Below are positions 24,720 to 33,241 of a stretch of 59,992 bases of DNA, in pieces. The stretch spans positions 1 to 59,992 of the forward strand of contig QBXO01000010.1 of NCBI GenBank assembly GCA_003284565.1. Direction: 5' to 3'. How positions within the stretch are numbered: position 1 is the first letter of the stretch; each line of letters begins with the position of its first letter. The DNA comes from SAR116 cluster bacterium AG-321-K23. Lineage in GTDB: Bacteria; Pseudomonadota; Alphaproteobacteria; Puniceispirillales; Marisalimonadaceae. The notes beneath the pieces were generated by a model. That model saw nothing but the letters and a program-made list of their open reading frames with translations. It did not search any database and was not told the DNA's origin. Made by a program: the position numbers and the translations under genes.

Positions 24720-25088
24720 ATGAAAATTTTTTATTCTATACTTTTTTTATTATATTTCTTTTCTAGTAGTTATGCTCTTGAATACTCATGCATAGATAAA
24801 AAACATGGCCATTTGTCTAAAATGACTGTAAGGGATGAATTGGTAAAATATGAAGATCAAAAGGGTGAGCCAGTTGAATATAAAATTGTAGAGAATTCAA
24901 AAATAGCTTTAATGGCTATTAGTAAGGTATCAAATGATGAAAATCCGATACTCAATTACATATTTATAATTAAAGACAAATCATTAGCATTCAATGCTAA
25001 TTTAAGATCTATAAATAATAATTATAATGAAATTTTTACTAAAAATATTATTTTAAAATGTATTGGGAATAATGACCAAAAAAATTAA
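24720..25088 (+). CDS. Secreted protein of unknown function
   Basis: 122 residues. A signal peptide (KIFYSILFLLYFFSSSYA) ends at ALEYSC, giving a mature domain of about 100 residues with two Cys, one near each end (EYSCIDKK and LKCIGNN), which could form a disulfide. The rest has alternating strands. AAGGA lies 8 bp before the ATG. It is 55 bp from the bactofilin gene, co-directional. Not recognised. Confidence 0.62.
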   Translation: MKIFYSILFLLYFFSSSYALEYSCIDKKHGHLSKMTVRDELVKYEDQKGEPVEYKIVENSKIALMAISKVSNDENPILNYIFIIKDKSLAFNANLRSINNNYNEIFTKNIILKCIGNNDQKN

Positions 25089-25142
25089 TTTGATTTATTT
25101 TGGTATCATCTCCAAAATATACAAGCTAGTTGGAAAAATAAA

Positions 25143-25496
25143 TTGAATAAAATAATTAGAATAGCAAAAAACTCATCATTTAAGGGATCTTACTCTGGGT
25201 TAGGGGATATGGAGCTTTTGGGAAATTTTAGAGGATCTCTTAAAGTGAAAAACTTATTTATAAAAAAAACAGGTGTCTTTATTGGAGCAGTATCAGCTAA
25301 AAATATTTTTGTTGAAGGAGAAATATATGCTGATATTGAAACAGAGAGTCTTCATTTAAAAGCAACCGGGATAGTAGATGGTGACGTTTTTTATAGAAAT
25401 ATCATTATAGACTCGGGAGGCATATTAAAATCTCAAATGGTTCAAAATATGTCTAAAATGGAAAACTTAGTAAAATTAAATAAAAAATTAAAATAA
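25143..25496 (+). CDS. Bactofilin-family cytoskeletal protein
   Basis: 117 residues, nearly all a single right-handed beta-helix domain of the bactofilin (DUF583) family. The repeating pattern of Gly-hydrophobic strands is seen as GSYSGLGDMELLGNFRGSLKVKNLF, GVFIGAVSAKNIFVEGEIYADI and LKATGIVDGDVFYRNIIID. Bactofilins self-assemble into filaments that scaffold cell-shape or envelope proteins. Start is TTG with no strong ribosome site. Its stop overlaps the csaA start by one base, an unexpected coupling with a tRNA-binding protein. Confidence 0.87.
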   Translation: MNKIIRIAKNSSFKGSYSGLGDMELLGNFRGSLKVKNLFIKKTGVFIGAVSAKNIFVEGEIYADIETESLHLKATGIVDGDVFYRNIIIDSGGILKSQMVQNMSKMENLVKLNKKLK

Positions 25497-25843
25497 TGTA
25501 TTCATCAAATAAAGAACAAATTTCTATTAATGATTTTACAAAGTTAAATATTGTTTTAGGAACAATTTTGGAAGCTTCACAGAATACAAAAGCAAAAAAA
25601 CCAGCATATATTTTAAAAATTGATTTTGGTAAAATTATTGGTACAAAACAAACCTCTGCTCAAATTACTAATTATTCATTAGAAGAACTAGTTAATAGAC
25701 AGATTGTAGCTGTTTGTAACTTACCTTCAAAAAAAATTGCTGGTTTTAATTCTGAAGTTCTTGTACTTGGTGCAATCTCTGGAAATGACGTGCATTTACT
25801 ACGTCCTGATGTCAAACTTGAAAACGGTACATTAATTGGCTGA
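25496..25843 (+). CDS. csaA: CsaA-type tRNA-binding domain protein
   Basis: 115-residue single OB-fold. It carries the EMAP/Trbp111 signature: DFTKLNIVLGTILEA, then KKPAYILKIDFG, TKQTSAQITNYS, and the C-terminal block SEVLVLGAIS ... VHLLRPD. CsaA binds tRNA and, in Bacillus, acts as a protein-export chaperone. It overlaps the bactofilin stop by one base and the DapA-like gene by 8 bp. Confidence 0.9.
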   Translation: MYSSNKEQISINDFTKLNIVLGTILEASQNTKAKKPAYILKIDFGKIIGTKQTSAQITNYSLEELVNRQIVAVCNLPSKKIAGFNSEVLVLGAISGNDVHLLRPDVKLENGTLIG

Positions 25844-26759
25844 AGTAAAAAAAGATATTTCAATGATGCGAGGTATTATACCTAGTTTGCATACACCATT
25901 TAATGAAAAAAATAAAATTGATATACCTAGCTTAAAAAAATTAATAGATCATACTATTGCAACTGGATGTACAGGTATGCTTGTAGGAGCAGTTGCAGGA
26001 GAAAACTCAAGTCTAACTTTTGATGAAAAAAATATCCTTTTAAATGAATGTGTCACTTATAATAAAAATAGAATACCAATCATTGTAAGTTGTACCGCTA
26101 AAAATCAAAAGGAAAGAATTACATTATCTAAAAATGCAAAGGAATTAGGAGCTGATTGGATATTATGTCAGACACCTGAGAATATTTTTGGCAATGAACT
26201 AGTTGAATGTTTTAATGAAATTGCAGAAAACGGCCCAGACAATCTCATGATACAAGATTTATCATGGACAGATTATGGTATGAGAGATGAAGATATAGTT
26301 ATATTATTTAAAAACATAGATAAATTTAAAAGTTTGAAAATAGAAGTCCTTAATTCAGGTCCAAAATACACTAAAATTTTAGATATAACTAATCAACGGT
26401 TACATCTGAGTGGTGGGTGGGCAATTATGGGTATGATTGAAGCCTTAAACAGAGGAGTTCATTCTTTCATTCCATCCACTATGGAGGTTATTTATAACAA
26501 AATCTATAATTTATATTCAGAAAACAAAATTGAAAATGCTAGAAAGTTATTTGCCCAAATAATCCCAGTTTTATCATTTACCCATCAACATATAGATATT
26601 TCTGTAAAATTTTCAAAAATGTTGCGTGTAAAAGAAGAAATTTTTAATACAAATTTCTGTAGAGAACCCATAAAGAACTTTGACCAATTTCAAATAGAAG
26701 AAGCAAACTTGCATATAAGGAAAGTATTAGATCTTCAAAATTCTTTAAATAATAATTAA
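25836..26759 (+). CDS. DapA-like dihydrodipicolinate synthase superfamily lyase
   Basis: 307 residues with a TIM-barrel of the DHDPS/N-acetylneuraminate-lyase superfamily. GIIPSLHTPFNEKNKID is the usual start; GCTGMLVGAVAGENSSLT replaces the typical GTTGE motif; the presumed Schiff-base Lys is in SLKIEV, and MIQDLSWTD stands where the catalytic Tyr strand is usually found. It is thus a subfamily not expected to be DapA itself; a keto-acid aldolase is possible. The TTG at 25836 overlaps csaA by 8 bp; ATG 25863 is an alternative. A strong terminator follows. Confidence 0.78.
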   Translation: MAEVKKDISMMRGIIPSLHTPFNEKNKIDIPSLKKLIDHTIATGCTGMLVGAVAGENSSLTFDEKNILLNECVTYNKNRIPIIVSCTAKNQKERITLSKNAKELGADWILCQTPENIFGNELVECFNEIAENGPDNLMIQDLSWTDYGMRDEDIVILFKNIDKFKSLKIEVLNSGPKYTKILDITNQRLHLSGGWAIMGMIEALNRGVHSFIPSTMEVIYNKIYNLYSENKIENARKLFAQIIPVLSFTHQHIDISVKFSKMLRVKEEIFNTNFCREPIKNFDQFQIEEANLHIRKVLDLQNSLNNN

Positions 26760-26820
26760 ACATTTCTTTAATATGTCGTTAAAGATATTACAAAGTAATT
26801 ATTATATATTCCTCCTTATT

Positions 26821-26851
26821 AAATAGAGACCTGTGGGTCTCTATTTTTTTG
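26821..26851 (+). terminator. Strong rho-independent terminator
   Basis: A perfect 11-bp stem (AAATAGAGACC pairing with GGTCTCTATTT) with a TGTG loop is followed directly by more T residues. It lies 61 bp after the DapA-like gene and closes the run from the signal-peptide gene. An apparent GTG start inside its stem at 26833 is not a real gene start. Confidence 0.93.
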
Positions 26852-26910
26852 TTGTTGTTATTTTATTTGTTATTTATAAAAAACTAATCTCAAATTTCGA
26901 GTTTTTTTTA

Positions 26911-27783
26911 ATGCAAAATAACACGCTTTATGGAATAAGCCTTATGGTTATTACAACATTTATGTTTTCAAGCATGGATGGATTTTCCAGGTATCTTGCT
27001 GAAAATAATAATGTTTTCACACTTGTAACGATGCGTTACTGGTTTATTGCCATAGTTATGATAATTGCATGTTTATTTATTAAAAATCCTATATCAGAAA
27101 TTTTAAAAACAAAACAACCTTACGTTCAATTTTCTAGAGGAATAATTCTCTCTTTAAATAATTGCTTAGTTGTTTACACATTCACTTTATTAGGATTGGT
27201 TGAAACTCACGCAATTATAGCGTGTTACCCATTGATAGTCGCAGGTTTGTCAGTTCCTTTTCTTGGGGAAAAGTTTGGATGGAGGAGGTGGATGGCAATC
27301 TTCATAGGCTTTATAGGTGTGATTTTAATTTTAAGACCAACTACAAACGTTATTTCAGAAGGATCTGTTTTTGCAATTATTGGTGCAATCATGTTTGCAG
27401 TTTATCTTATCTTAACACGACATGTTTCAAAATCAGATAATGCATTAACTAGTTTTTTCTGGACCGGTATTGGTGGCACTATAACAATGAGTATTGTCAG
27501 TCTTTTCACATGGGATAGTATTCTTAGAGAGGATTATTTGTGGCTTTTTATAATGTGCCTTTTAAGTGCAACTTCACATTTTATTATGGTCAAAACATTA
27601 CAAGTTGCTGAGGCTTCAGTCGTACAACCATTTTCATATCTTCAGTTAGTATTTGGATCAATTATTGGTGTTACAATTTTTTCTGAAAGCATAGATTTGA
27701 TGATTATTATAGGTTCATTAATAGTTATTGGGTCAGGATTATTTACAACATGGAGGGAATATAAATTAAAAGATAAGATTTGA
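26911..27783 (+). CDS. EamA/DMT-superfamily transporter
   Basis: 290 residues with ten predicted membrane helices in the EamA duplicate layout. N-terminal half: TTFMFSSMDGFSRYLAENN; repeat boundary near PFLGEKFGWRRWMAIFIGFIGVILI, a typical end-of-first-repeat motif, and the second repeat closes with SIIGVTIFSESIDLMIIIGSLIVIGSGLFTTW. Export of metabolites or amino acids is usual. ATG 26911 is chosen over GTG 26833, which lies inside the terminator stem and would add 26 residues. Substrate unknown. Confidence 0.9.
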   Translation: MQNNTLYGISLMVITTFMFSSMDGFSRYLAENNNVFTLVTMRYWFIAIVMIIACLFIKNPISEILKTKQPYVQFSRGIILSLNNCLVVYTFTLLGLVETHAIIACYPLIVAGLSVPFLGEKFGWRRWMAIFIGFIGVILILRPTTNVISEGSVFAIIGAIMFAVYLILTRHVSKSDNALTSFFWTGIGGTITMSIVSLFTWDSILREDYLWLFIMCLLSATSHFIMVKTLQVAEASVVQPFSYLQLVFGSIIGVTIFSESIDLMIIIGSLIVIGSGLFTTWREYKLKDKI

Positions 27784-27847
27784 TATGTAATCTTATTTGA
27801 CAAATCAAACATTAAATGGATTCATTAAATTTTATTAAGGATTTATT

Positions 27848-28987
27848 ATGTCAATTAATTTTGATGGAAAGATATCAGATAAGTATCCTATACCAGAAAA
27901 AATGAAAGCATGGGTTCTAGGAGATCCAGATGAGCTGTTGTTAGTTGATAAGCCAATTATTATGCCTAGTAAATCAGAAGTTCTAATTAAGATTGATGCA
28001 GTAGCTATCTGCACAACAGATCTCGATGTTATAAGTCATGGTTCTCCAGCTTTAATAGAGGGTGGTTTACCATTTAATAAAAATTTTACACCTGGACATG
28101 AGTATATGGGGACAGTCGTTGCATTGGGTCCTTCGGTAGATGAATTTGATATTGGTGATAGGGTGACTGTAGAAATTCATTCTGGTTGTGGTCAATGCAA
28201 AAGATGTAGGATGGGAATGTATACTTCATGTCATAACTATGGTTTAAACTATGGAAATGTAAATAAAGGTCACAGAGCAAATGGATTTACAACTGATGGT
28301 GGTTTTAAACAATACGCAGTAAATAATATAAACACACTTATAAAAGTTCCAGATAGTATGTCAGATGAAGAAGCAACTTTAGTAGTTACAGCAGGAACTA
28401 CGATGTATGGTCTTACCGAATTAGGAGGATTAATTGCTGGGGAAAGTTTAGTAGTAATAGGCCCTGGCCCAATAGGATTATTGGGCGTTGCAGTTGCAAA
28501 AGCTCTAGGAGCAGGACCAGTGATATTAATTGGTACAAGAGATAGCAGGTTAGAAATAGGAAGACAACTTGGCGCGGATTACACACTTAATGTTAAGAAT
28601 GAAAAAGATATTGTTCAAAGTGTTAAAAATATAGTTGGAAAAAAAGGTTCTGATTATGTGATTGAGTGTGCAGGAACTAAAGAAGCTTTAAATGATGCAA
28701 TTATGATGACAAATAGAGGAGGTAAAATTTGCCTTGCTGCTTTTCCTCACAAACCAATTGAAATCAACATCCCACATATGGTTATAAATAATATTTACAT
28801 GTTTGGCATAAGAGGTGAGGGCAAAAGTGCAACACATAGAGCCATGCAATTTATGAAAGAAAAAAGATTTAATGCGAAACTAGTACATACTCATACTTTT
28901 GATTTGTCAGATCTTCCAACTGCTTTAAAGTATGCTAGAGAAAGAATTGATGATGCAATAAAAATAGTAATTAAACCATGGGGTTAA
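27848..28987 (+). CDS. Zinc-dependent alcohol dehydrogenase, MDR family
   Basis: 379 residues. Zinc and NAD motifs are complete: catalytic CTTDL and GHEYMG, the structural cluster CGQCKRCRMGMYTSC (C-x2-C-x2-C-x7-C), and the Rossmann motif GPGPIGLLG with Gly-rich loop. The second half has the ECAGT/GGKICLAAFP cofactor wall. Substrate is not predictable; sorbitol or threonine dehydrogenase-like enzymes are nearest by layout. AAGG lies 9 bp upstream of the ATG. It is 28 bp from an unknown 107-residue gene in the same direction. Confidence 0.92.
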   Translation: MSINFDGKISDKYPIPEKMKAWVLGDPDELLLVDKPIIMPSKSEVLIKIDAVAICTTDLDVISHGSPALIEGGLPFNKNFTPGHEYMGTVVALGPSVDEFDIGDRVTVEIHSGCGQCKRCRMGMYTSCHNYGLNYGNVNKGHRANGFTTDGGFKQYAVNNINTLIKVPDSMSDEEATLVVTAGTTMYGLTELGGLIAGESLVVIGPGPIGLLGVAVAKALGAGPVILIGTRDSRLEIGRQLGADYTLNVKNEKDIVQSVKNIVGKKGSDYVIECAGTKEALNDAIMMTNRGGKICLAAFPHKPIEINIPHMVINNIYMFGIRGEGKSATHRAMQFMKEKRFNAKLVHTHTFDLSDLPTALKYARERIDDAIKIVIKPWG

Positions 28988-29015
28988 TAAATTTTGAATT
29001 TTTTAGGAGAAAAAA

Positions 29016-29339
29016 ATGTGGGCAGTGACAAGATCAATCAAGTTTCAAAATAAATTAGCAAAAGAGGCCATAATAAACGCGTTAAAAAGTAGAAGTAAAG
29101 ATATGTTTCAAGATGGAGAGATGATAATAAGAGCTTTTACAAATGTTACTGAAAACTCAATAGAAATATTCCATCTTTTCAAAAACAAGGATTATGTAAA
29201 TAAACAAAGAGCTGGATGGACTAATCAATTTTGGCAAGATATTCGAGAAATGGGAGGAACGGTTTCATTTACTGAAGGTGAATGTGAGGTTGAATATTCC
29301 CCTCGCATTAATTTAGGTGATTTTAATAAAATAGAATAA
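29016..29339 (+). CDS. Hypothetical protein downstream of alcohol dehydrogenase
   Basis: 107 residues, soluble, with charged helices and hydrophobic strands (SIEIFHLFKNKDYV). A clear AGGAG sits 8 bp before the ATG, supporting reality of the gene. No motif or family recognised; a dimeric alpha/beta-barrel fold is one guess. Likely co-transcribed with the zinc alcohol dehydrogenase (28-bp gap). A long inverted repeat follows. Confidence 0.62.
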   Translation: MWAVTRSIKFQNKLAKEAIINALKSRSKDMFQDGEMIIRAFTNVTENSIEIFHLFKNKDYVNKQRAGWTNQFWQDIREMGGTVSFTEGECEVEYSPRINLGDFNKIE

Positions 29340-29380
29340 ATTCATTTTTTTGGCATATTATTTGCTATTTACACAGTGTA

Positions 29381-29443
29381 GGGAATAGCTTTTTAAAATC
29401 TCCACGATTATCCTAAATAAGGTAAATAATTAAAGCTATTCCC
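29381..29443. repeat. 12-bp inverted repeat with 39-nt loop between convergent genes
   Basis: GGGAATAGCTTT (29381-29392) and AAAGCTATTCCC (29432-29443) are perfect reverse complements 39 nt apart. The right arm touches the hpt stop at 29447, so the structure would form in transcripts from both strands. It is G/C-containing in AT-rich surroundings, making chance less likely. A bidirectional terminator or small structured RNA are both possible; no U-tract directly follows the stem on the plus strand. Confidence 0.6.
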
Positions 29444-29446
29444 AAC

Positions 29447-29989
29447 TTATTTTTGGACTACTTTTCCAATAAATGGTAAATGTCTATTATCCTGTGCATA
29501 ATCAATTCCATAACCAACAACAAATTCGTCTGGGATATCAAATCCTACCCATCTACTTTCAATATCTGTTTCCCGTCGTGAAAATTTATTTAACAAGCAA
29601 CAAACTTCCAAACTTTTGGGTTTTCTATTTTTAAGTAACTTGATTACTTGATTAAGAGTGTGCCCAGTATCAATAATATCTTCAACTAATAATACATCTA
29701 AATTTTTAATATCGGAGTTTAAATCTGTTAAAATTCTTATATTATTTGAAGATTGCATAGAATTTCCATAACTAGAAGCAGTCATAAAATCTACTTCAAC
29801 AGGTATTTTAAGTTCCCGTACTAAATCAGCAATAAATACAAAAGAACCTCTTAATAATCCAACAACCAAAAGTTTCTGAGTATCTTTGTAAAAAAGATTA
29901 ACTTCTTTACCTAATTCAACAATGCGTTTTTTTATTTCTTTTTCTGAAATTAGAGTATCTACTGAATAAGATATGATATTTTTGTTCAT
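29447..29989 (-). CDS. hpt: Hypoxanthine phosphoribosyltransferase
   Basis: 180-residue purine-salvage enzyme joining hypoxanthine or guanine to PRPP. The PRPP signature is VLLVEDIIDTGHTL near residues 99-112; GLLRGSFVFIADLVREL is the first loop and VGYGIDYAQDNRHLPFIG the conserved C-terminal block. Length is normal. It is divergent from the DUF4149 gene and convergent with the unknown 107-residue gene, with the inverted repeat between. Confidence 0.95.
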   Translation of the reverse strand: MNKNIISYSVDTLISEKEIKKRIVELGKEVNLFYKDTQKLLVVGLLRGSFVFIADLVRELKIPVEVDFMTASSYGNSMQSSNNIRILTDLNSDIKNLDVLLVEDIIDTGHTLNQVIKLLKNRKPKSLEVCCLLNKFSRRETDIESRWVGFDIPDEFVVGYGIDYAQDNRHLPFIGKVVQK

Positions 29990-30081
29990 TGTTGTTACTC
30001 ATGAAAACTTTACTAAAACAATGTATACTTTATGATAATTATTGATATAAGAAAATAAAATTATCTAATAAGGAGTAAAGT

Positions 30082-30468
30082 TTGTTAACATTAGTGGCTG
30101 CAGCAACATTAAGTTTTATGATTTTTTTCCCGCTAGTAGTTGCAACTTCAGTGTTTAAAGTTTTAGATGAAAAACAATCATCTAAATTTCTGAGAATTTT
30201 TTTTCCAAAATACTACCTTTATGGTTTTGTTTTGAGTTTAGCAGGTGTCATTCTTTCTATTTACTTTGAAAATAAATTATCAATATTAATTTATTCATTT
30301 ATTATGGTCGGTTTTATATTCTCAAGGCAAATTTTGATACCAATGGTAAATAAAGCAAAAGATTCGAATGATGAAAAAAAATTTAACAAATTACATAAAT
30401 TGTCAGTATTTATAAATTTTTTACAGATTATAGGATGTATATTTTTGTTAATAGTTTATTTAAAATAA
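30082..30468 (+). CDS. DUF4149 / TMEM205-like membrane protein
   Basis: 128 residues with four hydrophobic segments. The start matches the DUF4149 layout (LTLVAAATLSFMIFFPLVVATSVFKVLDE) and the last two helices contain RQILIPMVNKAKDS and FNKLHKLSVFINFLQIIGC, the family's N-x-A...H-x-S-V pattern. TTG start with AGGAG about 8 bp upstream. It is 22 bp from pobA, so it probably leads the aromatic operon transcriptionally, although its function is unknown. Confidence 0.75.
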   Translation: MLTLVAAATLSFMIFFPLVVATSVFKVLDEKQSSKFLRIFFPKYYLYGFVLSLAGVILSIYFENKLSILIYSFIMVGFIFSRQILIPMVNKAKDSNDEKKFNKLHKLSVFINFLQIIGCIFLLIVYLK

Positions 30469-30490
30469 TGGATGATAAGGACAAATTTTT

Positions 30491-31660
30491 GTGAGAACTA
30501 ATGTTGTTATAATTGGGGGAGGACCTTCAGGGCTATTACTGTCTAGACTTTTATCAATAGATGGTATTGATAATATAGTTCTTGAAAAACAATCCGAAGA
30601 ACATGTTACATCTAGGATTAGAGCTGGGGTACTTGAAAGTGGTACAATTCAAATGCTCAAAAAAGCAGGAGTGTCACATAGGCTTGAAAAAGAGGGTTTT
30701 GATCATGATGGTATCCAATTATCATTTAAAAACCACGGATTTAGAATAAATTTAAAAAAATTAACGAATAAACATGTAACAGTTTATGGACAAACCGAAG
30801 TAACAAAAGATTTATACAATATAATAAAAAAAGAAAACAACAATATAATAAATAATGCAGAAGATGTTTTGCCACAAGCTGTAGATACAGATGCTCCGTT
30901 TGTTACCTTTAAAAAGGAGGGTGTGGAAAAGAAAATAAATTGTGATTTAGTAGCAGGCTGTGATGGTTTTCACGGAATAAGTAGAACTGTAATTCCAAAA
31001 TCAATAATCAAAAGTTTCGAAAGAAAGTATCCCTTTGGTTGGTTGGGTATATTATCAGAAACACCTCCTGTAAGTGAGGAACTAATATATGCAAATCATG
31101 GTAATGGTTTTGCTTTAGCTTCAATGAGAAACAAAAATTTAAGCAGATATTATATACAAACTCCTTTAAATGAAAAGATTGAGGCTTGGACAGATCAAAA
31201 GTTTTGGGATGAGTTAAAAAAGAGACTTCCAACTGAAGCTGCAGATACTATTATAACTGGAAGCTCCATTGAAAAGTCAATAGCACCATTAAGGTCTTTT
31301 GTATGTGAACCGATGAGTTGGGAAAAATTATTTTTAGTTGGTGATGCAGCACATATCGTACCCCCAACTGGTGCTAAAGGTTTAAACTTAGCAGTTTCAG
31401 ACGTATACTATTTGCACGATGCTCTAAAAAAATATTACCAATCTCACACAAATGAGAGTTTAAAGAAGTATTCTTATAATGCTCTTTCTAGGGTTTGGAA
31501 AGCAATAAGATTTAGCTGGTGGATGACTACAACTTTTCATAAATTTCCTGAACAATCCTCTTTTGATCAACGAATACAGGATTCTGAAATAGAATATTTA
31601 GAAAATTCAGTTGCATCTCAGAAAGTTTTAGCAGAAAATTATGTTGGTTTACCTTATTAA
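30491..31660 (+). CDS. pobA: 4-hydroxybenzoate 3-monooxygenase
   Basis: 389-residue FAD monooxygenase converting 4-hydroxybenzoate to protocatechuate. The N-terminal GGGPSGLL binds FAD; SRIRAGVLE near residue 41 is the PobA hallmark; AGCDGFHG is the DG motif and LVGDAAHIVPPTGAKGLNLA the GD-loop that closes the FAD site. Length is the same as Pseudomonas PobA (about 394). Start is GTG. Directly followed by pcaH and pcaG, whose product uses its protocatechuate, so the operon covers two sequential steps. Confidence 0.93.
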   Translation: MRTNVVIIGGGPSGLLLSRLLSIDGIDNIVLEKQSEEHVTSRIRAGVLESGTIQMLKKAGVSHRLEKEGFDHDGIQLSFKNHGFRINLKKLTNKHVTVYGQTEVTKDLYNIIKKENNNIINNAEDVLPQAVDTDAPFVTFKKEGVEKKINCDLVAGCDGFHGISRTVIPKSIIKSFERKYPFGWLGILSETPPVSEELIYANHGNGFALASMRNKNLSRYYIQTPLNEKIEAWTDQKFWDELKKRLPTEAADTIITGSSIEKSIAPLRSFVCEPMSWEKLFLVGDAAHIVPPTGAKGLNLAVSDVYYLHDALKKYYQSHTNESLKKYSYNALSRVWKAIRFSWWMTTTFHKFPEQSSFDQRIQDSEIEYLENSVASQKVLAENYVGLPY

Positions 31661-31699
31661 CCCTAAATCACAAATAATTCGGTAAATTTAGGTAAAAAT

Positions 31700-32425
31700 A
31701 TGAATGCTAAATCGCTAATCAAAAGAAATTACAAAAAACATCCTGAGATAGATTTTCCTGATTATAAATCTAGTATATTTAGAGCACCTAAAAATAGAAA
31801 AATCTCATTTCCATCTTCGAATACTGAGATCATAGGACCAATATTTAACAAAAATATTATTGGCAAATTAGATAACGATTTAACCTTAAATTTTTCTAGA
31901 AATAAAATATCTCCACTCGGTCATAAAATTATTGTCTATGGAACTGTTTCCGATCAATTCACTAATCCAATAGAAGGGGCATTAATAGAGATTTGGCAAG
32001 CTAATGCAGCTGGTAAATATTTACATAACAACGATGAAAACCCTGCACCAATTGATCCAAATTTTGCTGGTTGTGGAAGGTGTTTAACTTCATCTACTGG
32101 TTATTACGAATTTTTAACAATTCAACCTGGACCATATCCATATCCAAATCGAGGAATTGAATGGAGACCAATGCATATTCATTTTTCTATATTTGGTAAA
32201 AGCTTTGGACAGCGATTAATAACGCAAATGTATTTTGAAGGAGATCCACTAATCAAACTTTGCCCAATGCTTAATTCCATTGGGAATGAAAAAGCAAAAA
32301 ATAGTCTAATTGGGGTTCTGGATACATCTAGATCAAATACACAAAATCTATTAGCTTATAAATTTGATATCGTGTTAAGAGGGATAAAACAAACCTATTT
32401 TGAAAATAGAAAAGAGGGTCTTTAA
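31700..32425 (+). CDS. pcaH: Protocatechuate 3,4-dioxygenase beta subunit
   Basis: 241 residues of an intradiol dioxygenase that cleaves protocatechuate to 3-carboxy-cis,cis-muconate with O2. The four Fe(III) ligands are all in place: Tyr in AAGKYLHN, Tyr in PGPYPYPNRG, and the two His in WRPMHIHFSIFG. This ligand set is in the beta chain in the known enzyme, so the beta/alpha assignment is firm. Forms an alpha/beta complex with the next gene (2-bp gap). Confidence 0.94.
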   Translation: MNAKSLIKRNYKKHPEIDFPDYKSSIFRAPKNRKISFPSSNTEIIGPIFNKNIIGKLDNDLTLNFSRNKISPLGHKIIVYGTVSDQFTNPIEGALIEIWQANAAGKYLHNNDENPAPIDPNFAGCGRCLTSSTGYYEFLTIQPGPYPYPNRGIEWRPMHIHFSIFGKSFGQRLITQMYFEGDPLIKLCPMLNSIGNEKAKNSLIGVLDTSRSNTQNLLAYKFDIVLRGIKQTYFENRKEGL

Positions 32426-32426
32426 T

Positions 32427-33002
32427 TTGGAAACTATAAAAGCAAAGCTTGATGAAACTCCTTTTCAAACAGCAGGTCCATTTCTTCATATAGGTTGTAT
32501 GCCTAATGCTGTAAAAATTAACAAAATTTATCAAAATGATTTAGGAGAAATTCCATTTAAGGATAAGCAAGAAAACGAATTAATAACTATCGAAGGTTCA
32601 GTGTTTGATGGTAATGGTGTTGCGTTAGATGACGTAATGATAGAAACTTGGCAGTGTGATGAAAAAGGAAAATTTAACGCAGACAGTGGATTTGCACGTT
32701 TGATACCTAATAACATTACCAAAAAGTTTACATTGAAAACTATTAAACCTGGATCTTATAAAGGTTTTGATAGAAAAACACATAGCCCGCATCTTTCATT
32801 ATCAATTTCTGCAAGGGGACTGAACATGACATTAAATACTCGAGTCTATTTTGAAGATGATGAATTGAAAAATGATCCACTTTTATCTATAATAAGTCTT
32901 GATAATGTAAATAGCTTAATTGCTAAAAAAATTAGAAAGAATAGTTATTTATTTGATATTTTTTTGCAAGGCGATAGAGAAACAATTTTTTTAGACATAT
33001 GA
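32427..33002 (+). CDS. pcaG: Protocatechuate 3,4-dioxygenase alpha subunit
   Basis: 191 residues. It lacks the iron ligands, as alpha chains do, but has the conserved QTAGPFLHIG start and the TWQCDEKGKF block (IETWQCDE). The TTG at 32427 follows the pcaH stop by one base and has AGAGGG about 10 bp upstream; an earlier in-frame TTG at 32400 would overlap pcaH by 26 bp. The family's usual start just before QTAGP supports 32427 or close to it. Confidence 0.9.
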   Translation: METIKAKLDETPFQTAGPFLHIGCMPNAVKINKIYQNDLGEIPFKDKQENELITIEGSVFDGNGVALDDVMIETWQCDEKGKFNADSGFARLIPNNITKKFTLKTIKPGSYKGFDRKTHSPHLSLSISARGLNMTLNTRVYFEDDELKNDPLLSIISLDNVNSLIAKKIRKNSYLFDIFLQGDRETIFLDI

Positions 33003-33029
33003 AATTTAAATTTATGGTGGAGAATTTAG

Positions 33030-33209
33030 TTGGGCAGATCCAATTTTATGATGAATTATTATAAAAATTACAAAGAAGAACTAGAGGTTATAGAAGAAAA
33101 AAGTAAAACTTTTAAACCAAAACCTTGGTGGGCTTATTTATTATTTTATTGTTATTTAATTTTCTATGGATATATTTTTTGGATGGAGCCATTAGATATT
33201 CCAGTATAA
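33030..33209 (+). CDS. Small membrane protein between pcaG and CNBD gene
   Basis: 59 residues from TTG 33030 (ATG 33048 or 33051 are alternatives). GGTGGAG about 8 bp upstream of the TTG supports it. After a charged stretch (YKEELEVIEEKSKTFKPKP) comes one membrane helix, WWAYLLFYCYLIFYGYIFW, with many aromatics. It follows pcaG by 27 bp. No family recognised; real-gene likelihood is moderate because of the ribosome site and codon use like its neighbours. Confidence 0.55.
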   Translation: MGRSNFMMNYYKNYKEELEVIEEKSKTFKPKPWWAYLLFYCYLIFYGYIFWMEPLDIPV

Positions 33210-33241
33210 TTTTTTTAGTTTTTCTTTGTGGGTGGTATTAG

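Noticed and set aside
26833-26910. GTG start for the EamA transporter
   Set aside because: It lies inside the stem of a strong terminator, and the extra residues are not family-like.
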